A DNA stretch of 64,000 bases from Lentzea jiangxiensis (GCF_900104175.1 NZ_FNIX01000016.1:62001-126000); one strand, 5' to 3'; counted from the first letter of the stretch, positions 7,369-17,057 are shown. The notes: generated from the letters alone by a model not told the origin. Translations and numbers: made by a program.

Positions 7369-8883
7369 TCAGGCGTCCATCTTCTCACGCTCCGGCGCGG
7401 CGGCCGCGGCGGGGGTCTTCGGGAGGAACTTCCTGATCAGCGGGAAGAACAGGATCACGACGATGACCACGTAGACGACGATCGCCATCGGGCTGTTGAC
7501 CAGGCCGGTCAGCGAGCCGTCGGACAGCTGCAGCGAGCGCCGCATCTGCTGTTCCGCGGCCGGGCCGAGGATCACGCCGATGATCGCGGGCAGCACCGGC
7601 AGGCCGTAACGGCGCATGCCGAAGCCCAGCAGGCCGATCACGAACATCAGCAGCAGGTCGAAGATGTCCGCGTTGACCGCGTAGGCGCCGACCGAGGCGA
7701 AGAACAGGATGCCCGCGTAGAGGTACGGCCGCGGGATGCGCAGCAGCTTCGCCCACAGCGGGGCCAGCGGCAGGTTCAGGACCAGCAGCAGGGTCAGGCC
7801 GATGAACAGCGACGCGATCAGCGCCCACACCAGGCCGGACTCGCGCTGGAACAGCAACGGGCCCGGCTGGATGCCGTACTGCTGGAACGCCGCGAGCATG
7901 ACGGCCGCGACCGCCGTGGTCGGCAGGCCCAGCGTCAGCATCGTGACCAGGGTGCCCGCCGCGGAAGCGGAGGCCGTCGACTCCGGGCCCGCCACGCCTT
8001 CGATGGCGCCCTTGCCGAACTCGTCCTTGTGCTTGGAGAGCCGCTTCTCCGCCACGTACGACAGGAACGTCGGGATCTCCGCGCCGCCGGCCGGGATCGC
8101 GCCGAACGGGAAGCCGATCACCGGGCCGCGCAGCCACGGCTTCCAGGTGCGCTTCAGGTCCGCCTTCGACAGCCACGGGCGGCCGACCGGGATCGGCTCG
8201 AACGGCTTGCGGCGCAGGTGGGCGGCCACCCACAGGGCCTCGCCGACCGCGAACAGCGCCACGGCGACCACGACGATGTCGATGCCGTCGGCCAGGTGCA
8301 GTGAGCCGAACGTCAGGCGCTGCTGACCGGTCATCTCGTCCAGGCCGACCAGGCCGAGCGTCAGGCCGATGAGCAACGACGCGAAGCCGCGGATCCGCGA
8401 GGCGCCGAGCACCGAGGTGACGGCGATGAACGCGAGCACCATGACGGCGAACAGGTCCGGTGCGCCGATGTCGACGGCGTGCTTGGCGACGAACGGGGCC
8501 AGCAGGACGATCAGGACCGTACCGATGATGCCGCCGGTGAAGTGGCCGATGGCCGCCGCGGCAAGCGCTTGCGCACCCCGGCCCTTGCGGGCCATGGGAT
8601 TGCCTTCGAACGCCGCCACGACCGCGGCGCTCTCACCCGGGGTGTTGAGCAGGATCGACGTGGTCGAGCCGCCGAACATGCCGCCGTAGTAGATGCCCGC
8701 GAACATGATGAACGCGCCGGTGGGCTCCATGCCGTAGGTGACGGGCAGCAGCAGCGCCACCGCCATGGCCGGGCCGATGCCCGGCAGGACGCCGATCGCG
8801 GTGCCGAGCAGCACGCCGACGGCGGCGAGCAGCAGGTGCGTCGGCGTCAGCGCGGTGGCGAAGCCGTCGAGCAGTTGTTCCAC
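7369..8883 (-). CDS. tctA: Tripartite tricarboxylate transporter large permease subunit TctA
   Basis: A 504-residue, strongly hydrophobic protein with about 11-12 membrane segments. Family motifs are clear: [18 protein letters not shown] near the N-terminus, [20 protein letters not shown] around residue 65, [16 protein letters not shown] near 315 and PGPLLF just after. TctA is the large membrane subunit of the TTT family, which imports citrate or other tricarboxylates using the ion gradient. The gene starts with GTG directly after the TctB stop codon and is the last of three in tctCBA order. The two-component genes transcribed away from tctC probably control it. Confidence 0.95.
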   Translation of the reverse strand: MEQLLDGFATALTPTHLLLAAVGVLLGTAIGVLPGIGPAMAVALLLPVTYGMEPTGAFIMFAGIYYGGMFGGSTTSILLNTPGESAAVVAAFEGNPMARKGRGAQALAAAAIGHFTGGIIGTVLIVLLAPFVAKHAVDIGAPDLFAVMVLAFIAVTSVLGASRIRGFASLLIGLTLGLVGLDEMTGQQRLTFGSLHLADGIDIVVVAVALFAVGEALWVAAHLRRKPFEPIPVGRPWLSKADLKRTWKPWLRGPVIGFPFGAIPAGGAEIPTFLSYVAEKRLSKHKDEFGKGAIEGVAGPESTASASAAGTLVTMLTLGLPTTAVAAVMLAAFQQYGIQPGPLLFQRESGLVWALIASLFIGLTLLLVLNLPLAPLWAKLLRIPRPYLYAGILFFASVGAYAVNADIFDLLLMFVIGLLGFGMRRYGLPVLPAIIGVILGPAAEQQMRRSLQLSDGSLTGLVNSPMAIVVYVVIVVILFFPLIRKFLPKTPAAAAAPEREKMDA

Positions 8884-9402
8884 CTAGAACACCTCCATCA
8901 ACGGGCCACCGGGGAGCGGGACTCCGAGCAGGTTGTTGAACATGACGAACGTGAAGATCGAGAGACCGGCCGCGATCAACGGGTCGCGCACCAGGTTGCG
9001 GCTGCCGAGCGCGTAGGCGGACCCCCAGAACAGGATCGCGCCGGAGATCGGGAACCCGACCACGCCGATCAGGGCGGCGTTCGCGAGGAAGGCGCCGCAC
9101 AGCAGCAGCACCGTGCGCCAGTCGGCGGGGGCGGACAGGTCGACGTCCTCGCCCGCCTCGGCCTCGCCCTTGCCGCCGCGCAGCACGTCGCGGGCCAGCA
9201 GCGCGGCGACGACCAGCAGCAGCGAGCCGACGAGGATCGGCACCGCCTTCGGGCCGACGGGGCCGCGCTGGGCGAAGTCGGTGGGGATGCGCAGCGCGTC
9301 GGTGAGCACCAGCACGCCGAGCACGACCAGCAGCACGCAGATGCCCAGCTCGGAGTGTTCGCGGAGCCAGCTCCCGCGCTCCGGCTTCGTCACGGTCGTC
9401 AT
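8884..9402 (-). CDS. tctB: Tripartite tricarboxylate transporter small permease subunit TctB
   Basis: A 172-residue membrane protein with four hydrophobic segments (for example [20 protein letters not shown] near residues 20-39 and [15 protein letters not shown] near 56-70) and a short charged loop in the middle, the standard size and topology of TctB. It forms the membrane complex with TctA. The ATG at 9402 overlaps the TctC stop (ATGA), and the stop abuts the tctA start, so the three genes form a tightly coupled operon. Confidence 0.92.
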   Translation of the reverse strand: MTTVTKPERGSWLREHSELGICVLLVVLGVLVLTDALRIPTDFAQRGPVGPKAVPILVGSLLLVVAALLARDVLRGGKGEAEAGEDVDLSAPADWRTVLLLCGAFLANAALIGVVGFPISGAILFWGSAYALGSRNLVRDPLIAAGLSIFTFVMFNNLLGVPLPGGPLMEVF

Positions 9403-10385
9403 GCCAGCCCCAAGTCCTTGAGCACCGTTGCCACCCGCTTGTTCTCGTTGTCCAGGAAGGTCCCGAACTCGTCTCCCGGCGCGAAGGCGTCCGTCCACCC
9501 GTTGCGCTGCAGCGCTTCTTTCCACTGCGGCGTCTTCTGCAGGTTCTGGAAGACCTCGACCAGCTTCGCCCTGTCGGTCGGCGAGATGCCGGGCGGAGCG
9601 ACGATGCCGCGCCAGTTGGTGAACTCGACGTCCACACCGGACTGCCGCAGCGTCGGCGCGTCGATGCCCCCGATGCGGTCCTTGCTCGTCACCGCGAGGA
9701 CCCTCAGCGTGCCGGCCTGGATCTGGTCGCGGTACTCGCCGACGCCCGAGACGCCGAACGCGACCTTGCCGCCGAGCACCGACGCGAGCAGCTCGCCACC
9801 GCCGTCGAACGGGATGTAGTTCACCGTCTTCGGCTCCAGGCCCACGGCCTTCGCCATCAGCATCGGCGCCAGGTGGTCGGGGCCGCCGGGAGCCGAACCG
9901 CCGCCGACCGTCACGGTGCCGGGGTTGGCCTTCCAGGCGTCGACCAGCTGTTGCATCGACGTGTACGGCGAGTCCTTCGCCACCACGACGATGTCCGGTT
10001 CCTCGATCAGCTTCGCGATCGGGGTGGTGTCGAGCAGCGAGTTCGGCGACTTGTTCGTGTACACCGCGCCCACGACGCCCAGGCCCATCGACATGATCAG
10101 CTTGCCGTTGCCGCGCTCACCGACCGTGCGACCGAGCCCGATCGTGCCGCCCGCGCCGGGGAGGTTGAACACCTCGGCGTTGCGCAGCAGGTCGGCGTCC
10201 TCCATGGCCTTCGCCGCCGTACGGGCCGTGATGTCGTACCCGCCGCCGGGCGCGTTCGGCACCAGCACCCGCAGCGCGCGCACCTGGTTCGTTTCGCCGC
10301 TGTCCGCACCCGGCGTCAGCAGCGGTGGCACGAGCAGGACGGCGAGCAACGCCGCCGCCACTGCCACCCACACCTTCACCGACAC
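9399..10385 (-). CDS. tctC: Tripartite tricarboxylate transporter substrate-binding protein TctC
   Basis: A 328-residue extracytoplasmic binding protein of the Bug/TctC family. It has a hydrophobic N-terminal signal ([18 protein letters not shown]), the [20 protein letters not shown] motif near residue 43, [15 protein letters not shown] near 145 and a typical C-terminal half. I chose the GTG at 10385, which has GAGGCGGGG just upstream; the longer frame to 10691 runs antisense into the kinase gene. There is no lipobox cysteine, so it may remain anchored by an uncleaved signal or be released. First gene of tctCBA, divergent from the sensor kinase over 112 bases that must hold both promoters. 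Confidence 0.92.
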   Translation of the reverse strand: MSVKVWVAVAAALLAVLLVPPLLTPGADSGETNQVRALRVLVPNAPGGGYDITARTAAKAMEDADLLRNAEVFNLPGAGGTIGLGRTVGERGNGKLIMSMGLGVVGAVYTNKSPNSLLDTTPIAKLIEEPDIVVVAKDSPYTSMQQLVDAWKANPGTVTVGGGSAPGGPDHLAPMLMAKAVGLEPKTVNYIPFDGGGELLASVLGGKVAFGVSGVGEYRDQIQAGTLRVLAVTSKDRIGGIDAPTLRQSGVDVEFTNWRGIVAPPGISPTDRAKLVEVFQNLQKTPQWKEALQRNGWTDAFAPGDEFGTFLDNENKRVATVLKDLGLA

Positions 10386-10497
10386 TGTGATCCCCGCCTC
10401 TCGTCCGCGTGGTTGGACATGTTGCACTCGTGTAAACCTGGATGTCGCTCTTGCGCTTTTAAGGTTTCTTTCGGTCTTTCTGGTCACGGGAGGTGAC

Positions 10498-12036
10498 ATG
10501 CGCCGCCGCCGTTCCCTGGCCAGCCAGCTCCTCGCCTGGCAACTCGTAGTCGTCACGTTGCTGCTGGTCGCGGTGGGCGCGCTGACGGTCGTCCAGACGG
10601 CCGGCAACTTCCGCTCGAACGAGGAACGCCGGATGCTGGCGGTCGCCGAGACGGTGGCCGCGAACTCGCTGGTCCAGGAGCGGATGGGCAACTGGCGCGA
10701 GCTGTCCGCGCCCGCCGAGACGGCCCGCAGCCTGTCCGGCGCCTCCTACGTGCTGATCCTCGACGACCGGCGGCTCGTGATCGCCTCGCCGGACCCGGCG
10801 CAGATCGGGTCCACCCTGGACACGAGGACGACCGCGCTCGAGGGCCGGTCCTGGACGGGCACGGCCGGCGACTCGATCGAGGCGCACGTGCCGGTGTTCG
10901 ACCCGGTCAGCCGCAGGGTCAACGGCATGGTGGTCGCGGGTGCGGAGGACCCCGGCATCTTCGCCGGCGCGCTGGAGCAGCCCGTCGACGTGCTGCGCTA
11001 CCTGGCGATCGCGTTGATCATCGGCGTCACCGGCTCACTGCTGCTCGCGCGCCGCGTGAAGAACCAGACGCTCGGGCTGGAGCCGCACGAGATCACCGCG
11101 CTGGTCGAGAACCGCGAGGCGTTGCTGCACGGCATTCGAGAGGGCGTCGTAGGACTCGACGGTCAGAACAGGATCACGCTGGTCAACGACCACGCGAGCG
11201 ACCTGCTCGCGTTGCCGGAGGACGCGGTCGGCCGCTCGGTCGAGGAGCTGGAGCTCAACGACCGGCTGCGCGACGTGCTGACGGGCCGCGCGACCGGCGT
11301 CGACCAGCTCGTGCTGCGGCAGGGCGTCGTGCTGACGTTGAACCGCATGCCGATCGAGAGCGGCGAGGGCGCGGTCGTGACGCTGCGGGACCGCACGGAA
11401 CTCCTTGCGCTGCAGCACGAGCTCGACGCCTCGCAGCACGCGACGGACACGCTGCGGGCGCAGGCGCACGAGTTCGCCAACCGGCTGCACACCATCGCCG
11501 GCCTGATCGCGCTGAAGGAGTACGACGAGGTCACCCACTACATTCACCAGATCAGCTCGGCGCAGGACCAGTGGCGGACCGAGGTCAGCTCGTCGATCGG
11601 CGACTCCGCCGTGGCCGCGCTGCTGATCGCCAAGGCGTCGCTCGCGGCCGAACGCGGCACGGCGCTGCGGCTCGCCGCGGACAGCGTGCTGGGCAGGGTC
11701 GACGAGGCGCTGTCGGCGGATCTGGTGATGGTGCTCGGAAATCTCGTCGACAACGCGCTGGACGCGCTGAGCTCGCTGAGCGCCGACGGCGCCGGGAAGT
11801 GGATCGAGGTGGGTGTGGTGCAGCTGGACGACGAGGTCCAGGTCGTGGTGCGCGACTCGGGTCCGGGCGTGGCTCCGGAGCTCGCGGAAGAGGTGTTCCG
11901 GCACGGCTTCACGACCAAGGCGGCATCGCACGGCGAACGCGGGATCGGGCTCGCGCTGATCAGACGGGCGTGCCTGCGCCGCGGCGGTTCGGTGAGCGTG
12001 TCCGGGTCGGTCTTCACGGCAAGGCTGCCCTGGTGA
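10498..12036 (+). CDS. CitA/DcuS-type sensor histidine kinase
   Basis: A 512-residue membrane kinase. Membrane segments at about residues 9-32 and 160-180 flank an extracytoplasmic sensor domain of the CitA/DcuS/PhoQ type. A cytoplasmic PAS domain follows (about 205-300), then the phosphoacceptor helix with RAQAHEFANRLHTIAGL, His about 324, and a HATPase domain with N box NLVDNALDAL, DSGPGVAPE and GERGIGLALIRRA. The sequence around the histidine is typical of citrate/dicarboxylate sensors. The ATG at 10498 follows GGGAGGTGAC. It is coupled to the response regulator by a GTGA overlap and divergent from tctCBA, so it probably senses the tricarboxylate that this transporter brings in. Confidence 0.92.
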   Translation: MRRRRSLASQLLAWQLVVVTLLLVAVGALTVVQTAGNFRSNEERRMLAVAETVAANSLVQERMGNWRELSAPAETARSLSGASYVLILDDRRLVIASPDPAQIGSTLDTRTTALEGRSWTGTAGDSIEAHVPVFDPVSRRVNGMVVAGAEDPGIFAGALEQPVDVLRYLAIALIIGVTGSLLLARRVKNQTLGLEPHEITALVENREALLHGIREGVVGLDGQNRITLVNDHASDLLALPEDAVGRSVEELELNDRLRDVLTGRATGVDQLVLRQGVVLTLNRMPIESGEGAVVTLRDRTELLALQHELDASQHATDTLRAQAHEFANRLHTIAGLIALKEYDEVTHYIHQISSAQDQWRTEVSSSIGDSAVAALLIAKASLAAERGTALRLAADSVLGRVDEALSADLVMVLGNLVDNALDALSSLSADGAGKWIEVGVVQLDDEVQVVVRDSGPGVAPELAEEVFRHGFTTKAASHGERGIGLALIRRACLRRGGSVSVSGSVFTARLPW

Positions 12037-12704
12037 TCCGGGTGCTGGTCGTCGACGACGACTTCATGGTGGCCAAGGTGCACAGCGGGTACGTGGCGCG
12101 CACCGAGGGGTTCGAGGTCGTGGGCGTCGCGCACAACGGCGCGGACGCGTTGCGGCTGGTCGCGTCGCTGAAGCCGGACCTGGTGCTGCTCGACGTCTAC
12201 CTGCCGGACGTGAACGGGCTCGAAGTGCTGAAGTCGTTGCGCGCCAACGAGGACGTGGACGTCATCGTCATCACCGCCGCGACGGACGTGGACACCGTGC
12301 GCAGTGCGATGCGCGGTGGCGTGCTGCACTACCTGATCAAGCCGTTCGACCACTCGGCGCTGCGCGACCAGCTCGCGCACTTCGCGGCGCTGCGGGAGAA
12401 GCTGCGCGGGCTCGCCTCGGCCGGGCAGGCGGACGTGGACCAGGTGTTCGGTGCTCGACCGACGTCGAAACCGTTGCTGCCCAAGGGTTTGACGCCGGAG
12501 ACCGCGCGGCTCGTCGAGGGTGCCCTGAGGTCGCGCCCGGAGGGCTTGTCGGCGTCGGAGTGCGCCTCGACGACCGGCGTCGCGCGGGTGAGCGCACGCC
12601 GGTACCTGGAGCACTTCGTGTCGACGGGACGGGCCGAGGTCCGGTTGCGGTACGGCGGGACCGGCCGTCCCGAACGGATCTACGCGTTAGTCCCAGGAGC
12701 CTGA
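12033..12704 (+). CDS. CitB/DcuR-type response regulator
   Basis: A 223-residue regulator. The receiver domain (1-120) has the acidic VVDDD start, phosphoacceptor Asp about 54 in LLDVYLPDVNG, and Lys in LIKPFDH. A linker leads to a C-terminal winged-HTH-like domain (about 160-215, SARRYLEHFVSTGRAEVRL), the arrangement of the CitB/DcuR family. The GTG start overlaps the kinase stop, so the two are translated together. It should activate the divergent tctCBA operon. Its last 18 bases overlap the convergent arfB gene. Confidence 0.92.
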   Translation: MIRVLVVDDDFMVAKVHSGYVARTEGFEVVGVAHNGADALRLVASLKPDLVLLDVYLPDVNGLEVLKSLRANEDVDVIVITAATDVDTVRSAMRGGVLHYLIKPFDHSALRDQLAHFAALREKLRGLASAGQADVDQVFGARPTSKPLLPKGLTPETARLVEGALRSRPEGLSASECASTTGVARVSARRYLEHFVSTGRAEVRLRYGGTGRPERIYALVPGA

Positions 12705-13109
12705 ACGACCGCGCTTGGTCTGCGCACGCCGCTTCTTGCCGGCGATGCGCCGTTCCTTCGAGCCCTTGGTGGGCTTCGTCGCCCGGCGCACCGGCGGTGG
12801 CGGCGCTGCGGCGGCCCGCAGAACGGCGGCCAGGCGTTCGCGGGCCGCGGCGCGGTTCTGCAGCTGCGCGCGGTGCTCGGACGCGGCGATCGTGAGCACG
12901 CCGTCGACGAGCCGGCCCGCCAGCCGGTCGAGCATCCGGGCCTTGAGGTGATCGGGGACCGACGGCGAGGCAGCCAGGTCGAACGAGAGCTCCACACGGC
13001 TGTCCGCCGTGTTCACCCCCTGCCCGCCCGGCCCACCTGACCGGGAAAAACGCTCGCGCAACTCGGACGCCGGCACCACCAGCGTCCGAGTCACGGTCAC
13101 GTCGTTCAT
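12687..13109 (-). CDS. arfB: Alternative ribosome-rescue factor ArfB (peptidyl-tRNA hydrolase)
   Basis: A 140-residue protein with the class-I release-factor catalytic GGQ at residues 28-30 (RSGGPGGQGVNTADSRVEL) and a basic C-terminal tail (KGSKERRIAGKKRRAQTKRG) that enters the empty mRNA channel of stalled ribosomes. ArfB hydrolyses peptidyl-tRNA on ribosomes lacking a stop codon. Length and domain order match the family. It stands alone, convergent with and overlapping the response regulator gene by 18 bases. Confidence 0.95.
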   Translation of the reverse strand: MNDVTVTRTLVVPASELRERFSRSGGPGGQGVNTADSRVELSFDLAASPSVPDHLKARMLDRLAGRLVDGVLTIAASEHRAQLQNRAAARERLAAVLRAAAAPPPPVRRATKPTKGSKERRIAGKKRRAQTKRGRSGSWD

Positions 13110-13118
13110 GCCTCCAGG

Positions 13119-14255
13119 TTAGAAGGTGAGGCCCGGCAGTGTCGCGATCTTTATCAGGGCGTCCCTGCCGAGGACCGGGGCCGGCCTGCTCGGCGCGGAG
13201 TTCCAGTCGGACAGGCCGGGGACGTCGGGGACGAACGCCCCGAGGTTGGTGCTGCGGATCTCGATGTACGTGCCGTCCGGGCGGTACGCGCGCACGTCGT
13301 GCGCCAGCAGGCCGTCCTCGCGGCGCAACAGGCTGGACCGCACCTCGATGCCGTCGACGTTCTCGATCCGGCAGTCCGCGCCCTCCTCGGGCAGGCACGC
13401 GGGGGCCTTCGCGCCGGGATCGCGGTGCAGCAGGATCGTCAGGGCGCTGGAGCCCTGCGCGTCCACCAGCAGCGCCGCCGCCTGGCGCTTCCCGTCGCGT
13501 TCGAAGAACTGCAGCGCCTTCGCTCCCGGCGCGTCCTCCGCCTTCACGCCCGGCGGGACGATTCCGGCGTTGCGCAGGGTCGACGTGAGCCGGGCGTTCT
13601 CGTCGAGGACCGGGGCCGCTTCGCTCACCTGGTTGCTGCTCGCCTTCTCCGGCGACGCCAGGTAGCCGGCCGTGCCGAACCCCGCCAGCAGCACGAACGC
13701 CAGCGCGCCCGCGATCGCGGTGCGGCGGCGCACCAGCTTCGTCCGGCCCTTCCGGATCACCTCGGAGGTGTGGATCCGCGACACCGGCTCGTCCTCCAGC
13801 AGGTGGCGCAGCGCGGCGAGCCCCTTGGCGGCCTGGCTCTTCACCGTGCCCTCCGTCCTGCCGAGGATGCGGGCGGTCTCGGTGATGCTCAGGTCCTCCC
13901 AGTACCGCAGCACGACGACAGCGCGCTGCCCGGCGGGCAGCGCGCTGAGCGCCTCGCGCAGGTCCAGGTCGGCCGTGGTGTCCACGACCGCGCTCTCGGG
14001 CACGGTGTCCACGATGCGTTCGCGCTGGAAGAAGCCGCGCCGGGTCTCGTCGATGGCGGTCCGCACGAGCACCTTGCGCGCGTAGGCGTCGACGCTGTCC
14101 TTGCGCACGCGCGACCAGGCCACGTACATCTTGATCAACGCCTGCTGGACGATGTCCTCCGCGCGGTGCCAGTCGCCGCACAGCAGATAGGCCGTGCGGC
14201 GCATGACGAGAGCGCGTGCGTCGACGAACTCCCCGAACTCGCGGTCCCGGTCCAA
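13119..14255 (-). CDS. SigE-family sigma factor fused to a membrane/extracytoplasmic domain
   Basis: A 378-residue protein. Residues 1-165 form a complete SigE-family ECF sigma factor: region 2 with [20 protein letters not shown] and region 4 with RYWEDLSITETARILG and GTVKSQAAKGLAALR. A basic stretch (IRKGRTKLVRRR) leads into one membrane segment at about 183-203 (AIAGALAFVLLAGFGTAGYL), followed by a roughly 170-residue exported domain with two cysteines. In the two other SigE loci in this window the membrane protein is a separate gene after the sigma gene, so this looks like a natural fusion. TTG start with GAGGAGGGGG upstream. The outside domain may sense a signal and tether the sigma factor to the membrane. 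Confidence 0.85.
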   Translation of the reverse strand: MDRDREFGEFVDARALVMRRTAYLLCGDWHRAEDIVQQALIKMYVAWSRVRKDSVDAYARKVLVRTAIDETRRGFFQRERIVDTVPESAVVDTTADLDLREALSALPAGQRAVVVLRYWEDLSITETARILGRTEGTVKSQAAKGLAALRHLLEDEPVSRIHTSEVIRKGRTKLVRRRTAIAGALAFVLLAGFGTAGYLASPEKASSNQVSEAAPVLDENARLTSTLRNAGIVPPGVKAEDAPGAKALQFFERDGKRQAAALLVDAQGSSALTILLHRDPGAKAPACLPEEGADCRIENVDGIEVRSSLLRREDGLLAHDVRAYRPDGTYIEIRSTNLGAFVPDVPGLSDWNSAPSRPAPVLGRDALIKIATLPGLTF

Positions 14256-14268
14256 GTGCCCCCTCCTC

Positions 14269-14293
14269 GGTCGCCGCTTACTACGCGGCGACC
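14269..14293 (-). terminator. Hairpin between purM and the sigma-fusion gene
   Basis: GGTCGCCGC at 14269-14277 and GCGGCGACC at 14285-14293 form a perfect 9-bp stem with a 7-base loop, 17 bases after the purM stop and directly before the GAGGAGGGGG ribosome site of the sigma gene. It may terminate purM transcription or act as a leader structure for the sigma gene. Confidence 0.55.
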
Positions 14294-14309
14294 GGTTCAG
14301 GAGGTTGCC

Positions 14310-15371
14310 TCAGAAACGCGGGTGATCGCCGACGAGGGCGGCGCCGCCCTCCGCGGACTTCGTGATCTCGCCGAGCACCCACGCCGGGATGTGGCGGGCG
14401 GTGAGCACGGCCAGCGCGCGGTCGACGTCCTCGGGCGCGACGACGGCGACCATGCCGACGCCCATGTTGAACGCCTTCTCCATCTCCTCGCGCTCCACGC
14501 GGCCGCGCTGGGCGATGAGCTGGAACACCGGCGCGGGCGTCCAGGTGCCGCGGTCGAGCTGCGCGTGCAGGCCCTGCGGCAGCACACGGGCCAGGTTCGC
14601 GGCGAGGCCACCACCGGTGACGTGCGAGAACCCGCGGACCTCCGTCTCGGCGATCAGCGCCAGGCAGTCCTTGGCGTAGATCTTGGTCGGCTCCAGCAGC
14701 TCCTCGCCGAGGGTGCGGCCGAACTCCTCGACGTGGCCCTCGAGCGGCATGCGCGCGATCTCCAGCAGCACGCGGCGCGCGAGCGAGTAGCCGTTCGAGT
14801 GCAGGCCGGACGAGCCCATCGCGATCACGACGTCGCCGTCGCGGACCCTGTCCGGGCCGAGCAGCTTCGACTGCTCGACCACGCCCACGCCCGTGCCGGA
14901 GATGTCGTAGTCGTCGTCGCCCATCAGGCCGGGGTGCTCGGCCGTCTCGCCGCCGAGCAGCGCGCAGCCGGCCTGGACGCAGCCCTCGGCGATGCCCTTG
15001 ACCAGCGCCGCGATCTTGTCGGGGACGACCCGGCCGACCGCGATGTAGTCCTGGACGAACAGCGGCTCGGCGCCGCACACGACCAGGTCGTCGACGATCA
15101 TGGCGACCAGGTCGATGCCGACCGTGTCGTGCTTGTCCAGCGCCTGCGCGATCGCGATCTTGGTGCCGACGCCGTCCGTCGACGAGGCGAGGACCGGCTC
15201 CTTCCAGCGGTCGAGCTTGAGCTGGAACAGGCCCGCGAAGCCGCCGATGCCGCCCAGAACCTCGGGCCGGTGCGCCTTGGCCGCCCACGGCTTGAGCTTC
15301 TCCACCGCCTCGTCACCTGCGGCGATACTGACTCCGGCGGCGGCGTAGGTGGCCTTGGCGCTGTCGGTCAC
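14310..15371 (-). CDS. purM: Phosphoribosylformylglycinamidine cyclo-ligase (AIR synthetase)
   Basis: PurM closes the imidazole ring in purine synthesis: FGAM plus ATP gives AIR. The protein is 353 residues from GTG 15371, with STDGVGTKIAIA near residue 65, LLGGETAEHPGLM near 140, GSSGLHSNGYSLAR near 187 and VTGGGLAANLARVLP near 250, all standard for the family. I prefer GTG 15371 over GTG 15386 because only the former has an upstream purine-rich site (GGAAGAAG). It follows purF by 30 bases on the same strand, the usual actinobacterial purF-purM pair. Confidence 0.95.
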   Translation of the reverse strand: MTDSAKATYAAAGVSIAAGDEAVEKLKPWAAKAHRPEVLGGIGGFAGLFQLKLDRWKEPVLASSTDGVGTKIAIAQALDKHDTVGIDLVAMIVDDLVVCGAEPLFVQDYIAVGRVVPDKIAALVKGIAEGCVQAGCALLGGETAEHPGLMGDDDYDISGTGVGVVEQSKLLGPDRVRDGDVVIAMGSSGLHSNGYSLARRVLLEIARMPLEGHVEEFGRTLGEELLEPTKIYAKDCLALIAETEVRGFSHVTGGGLAANLARVLPQGLHAQLDRGTWTPAPVFQLIAQRGRVEREEMEKAFNMGVGMVAVVAPEDVDRALAVLTARHIPAWVLGEITKSAEGGAALVGDHPRF

Positions 15372-15401
15372 GTCAACTTCTTCCACTTGGATATCGGGTG
15401 C

Positions 15402-16907
15402 CTAGGGACGACGCAGGGCGTCTTCGGCACCATAGCCGTTCGGCAGGACGGGAGCCGCCGAGCCCGAGACACCCTTGAGGCCCTCGAGCAGGTGCTTGCC
15501 GATGAGCGCGTCCTGCGGCAGCTCGATCGGGTACTCGCCGTCGAAGCACGCCGAGCACAGCCGCGTCTTGGGCTGCTCGGTGGCCGCGACGAGCTGCTCC
15601 AGCGACACGTAGCCCAGCGAGTCGGCGCCGACCGACCGGCGGATGCCGTCGTCGTCCAGGCCGTTCGCGATGAGCTCGGCCCGCGAGGCGAAGTCGATGC
15701 CGTAGAAGCACGGCCACTTCACGGGCGGCGACGCGATCCGGACGTGCACCTCGAGGGCGCCGGCCTCGCGCAACATGCGCACGAGCGCGCGCTGGGTGTT
15801 GCCGCGCACGATCGAGTCGTCCACGACGACGAGCCGCTTGCCGCGGATGACGTCGCGCAGCGGGTTCAGCTTCAGCCGGATGCCGAGCTGGCGGATGGTC
15901 TGAGACGGCTGGATGAACGTCCGGCCGACGTAGGCGTTCTTGACCAGGCCCGACCCGTACGGGATGCCGCTGGCCTGCGCGTACCCGATCGCGGCCGGCG
16001 TGCCGGACTCGGGCACCGGGATCACGAGGTCCGCCTCGACCGGGTGCTCCTTGGCGAGGCGGCGGCCGATCTCGACGCGGGTCGCGTGGACGCCGCGCCC
16101 GGAGATCGTCGTGTCCGGCCGCGCCAGGTAGACGTACTCGAAGATGCAGCCCTTGGGCTCGGGCGTCGCGAACCGGGTGGACCGCAGCCCGTCCTCGTCG
16201 ATCGCGATCAGCTCACCGGGCTCGACCTCGCGCACGAAGCTCGCGCCGACGATGTCGAGGGCGGCGGTCTCGCTCGCGACGACCCAGCCGCGCTCCAGCC
16301 GGCCGAGGACCAGCGGGCGCACGCCGTGCGGGTCGCGCGCCGCGTACAGCGTGGACTCGTCGGAGAAGGTCAGGCAGTACGCGCCCTTGACCGTCGGGAG
16401 CAGCTCCAGGGCGGCCTGCTCGATGCCCTTGTCGGCGGCCGCGTGCGCGAGCAGCCCGGTGAGGATGTCCGAGTCGGTCGTGGCGCCGTTGCGGCTGGTG
16501 ATGCCGAGGGCCTTGGCCTTCTCCAGCAGCTCGGCGGTGTTCACGAGGTTGCCGTTGTGGCCGAGGCTCAGCCCCGATCCCGCGGCGGTGGTGCGGAACG
16601 TCGGCTGGGCGTTCTCCCAGGTCGTGGACCCGGTGGTGGAGTAGCGGCAGTGCCCGACGGCCACGTGGCCCTTGAGCGACTGCAGGACCTGCTCGTCGAA
16701 CACCTGGCTGACGAGCCCGAGGTCCTTGAAGACGACGACCTGGGCCCCGTCTCCGACCGAGATGCCGGCCGCCTCCTGGCCGCGGTGCTGCAGGGCGTAG
16801 AGGCCGTAGTAGGTCAGCTTGGAAACGTCTTCACCGGGAGCCCAGACGCCGAAGACGCCGCACTCCTCACGGGGTTCCTGTTCGGACGGGGAATGGTCGT
16901 CGACCAC
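15402..16907 (-). CDS. purF: Amidophosphoribosyltransferase
   Basis: PurF makes 5-phosphoribosylamine from PRPP and glutamine, the first committed purine step. From the GTG at 16907, preceded by GAGGGAG, the 501-residue protein has a 15-residue propeptide ending just before the nucleophile Cys16 (REECGVFGVW), the N-terminal glutamine amidotransferase domain with LQHRGQEAAGI and GHNGNLVN, and the C-terminal phosphoribosyltransferase domain with the PRPP loop VVDDSIVRG. Cysteines in the C-terminal half (for example RLCSACFDGEY) fit the Fe-S cluster type of PurF. It is coupled to purM downstream. Confidence 0.95.
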   Translation of the reverse strand: MVDDHSPSEQEPREECGVFGVWAPGEDVSKLTYYGLYALQHRGQEAAGISVGDGAQVVVFKDLGLVSQVFDEQVLQSLKGHVAVGHCRYSTTGSTTWENAQPTFRTTAAGSGLSLGHNGNLVNTAELLEKAKALGITSRNGATTDSDILTGLLAHAAADKGIEQAALELLPTVKGAYCLTFSDESTLYAARDPHGVRPLVLGRLERGWVVASETAALDIVGASFVREVEPGELIAIDEDGLRSTRFATPEPKGCIFEYVYLARPDTTISGRGVHATRVEIGRRLAKEHPVEADLVIPVPESGTPAAIGYAQASGIPYGSGLVKNAYVGRTFIQPSQTIRQLGIRLKLNPLRDVIRGKRLVVVDDSIVRGNTQRALVRMLREAGALEVHVRIASPPVKWPCFYGIDFASRAELIANGLDDDGIRRSVGADSLGYVSLEQLVAATEQPKTRLCSACFDGEYPIELPQDALIGKHLLEGLKGVSGSAAPVLPNGYGAEDALRRP

Positions 16908-17013
16908 CGAATTGGCTCCCTCACGACGGGGCTGGCTGCGCCTCCGAGTGTATGTGGCGCAGGGGGCCAATTACCCCATGCAGACCCCGGGTGAGGTGAT
17001 GAAGCTCATGCCT

Positions 17014-17045
17014 CTGGAGCAGAACGGGACCCCGTTCCGCTCCAG
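17014..17045 (-). terminator. Hairpin terminator after the small lipoprotein gene
   Basis: CTGGAGC at 17014 and GCTCCAG ending at 17045 bound a 16+16-base inverted repeat. Read as minus-strand RNA all positions pair, two of them as G-U. It begins 12 bases after the stop of the lipoprotein gene and separates it from purF. Confidence 0.7.
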
Positions 17046-17057
17046 CGCGGCGACCAG

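Noticed and set aside
12687-12704. Frameshift between response regulator and arfB
   Set aside because: Both frames are intact to their stops; an 18-bp convergent overlap is normal here.
13299-16994. A 1231-codon open frame on the plus strand
   Set aside because: It runs antisense through the sigma-fusion, purM and purF genes, is His/Arg/Gly-rich low-information sequence and exists only because high GC content keeps opposite frames open.
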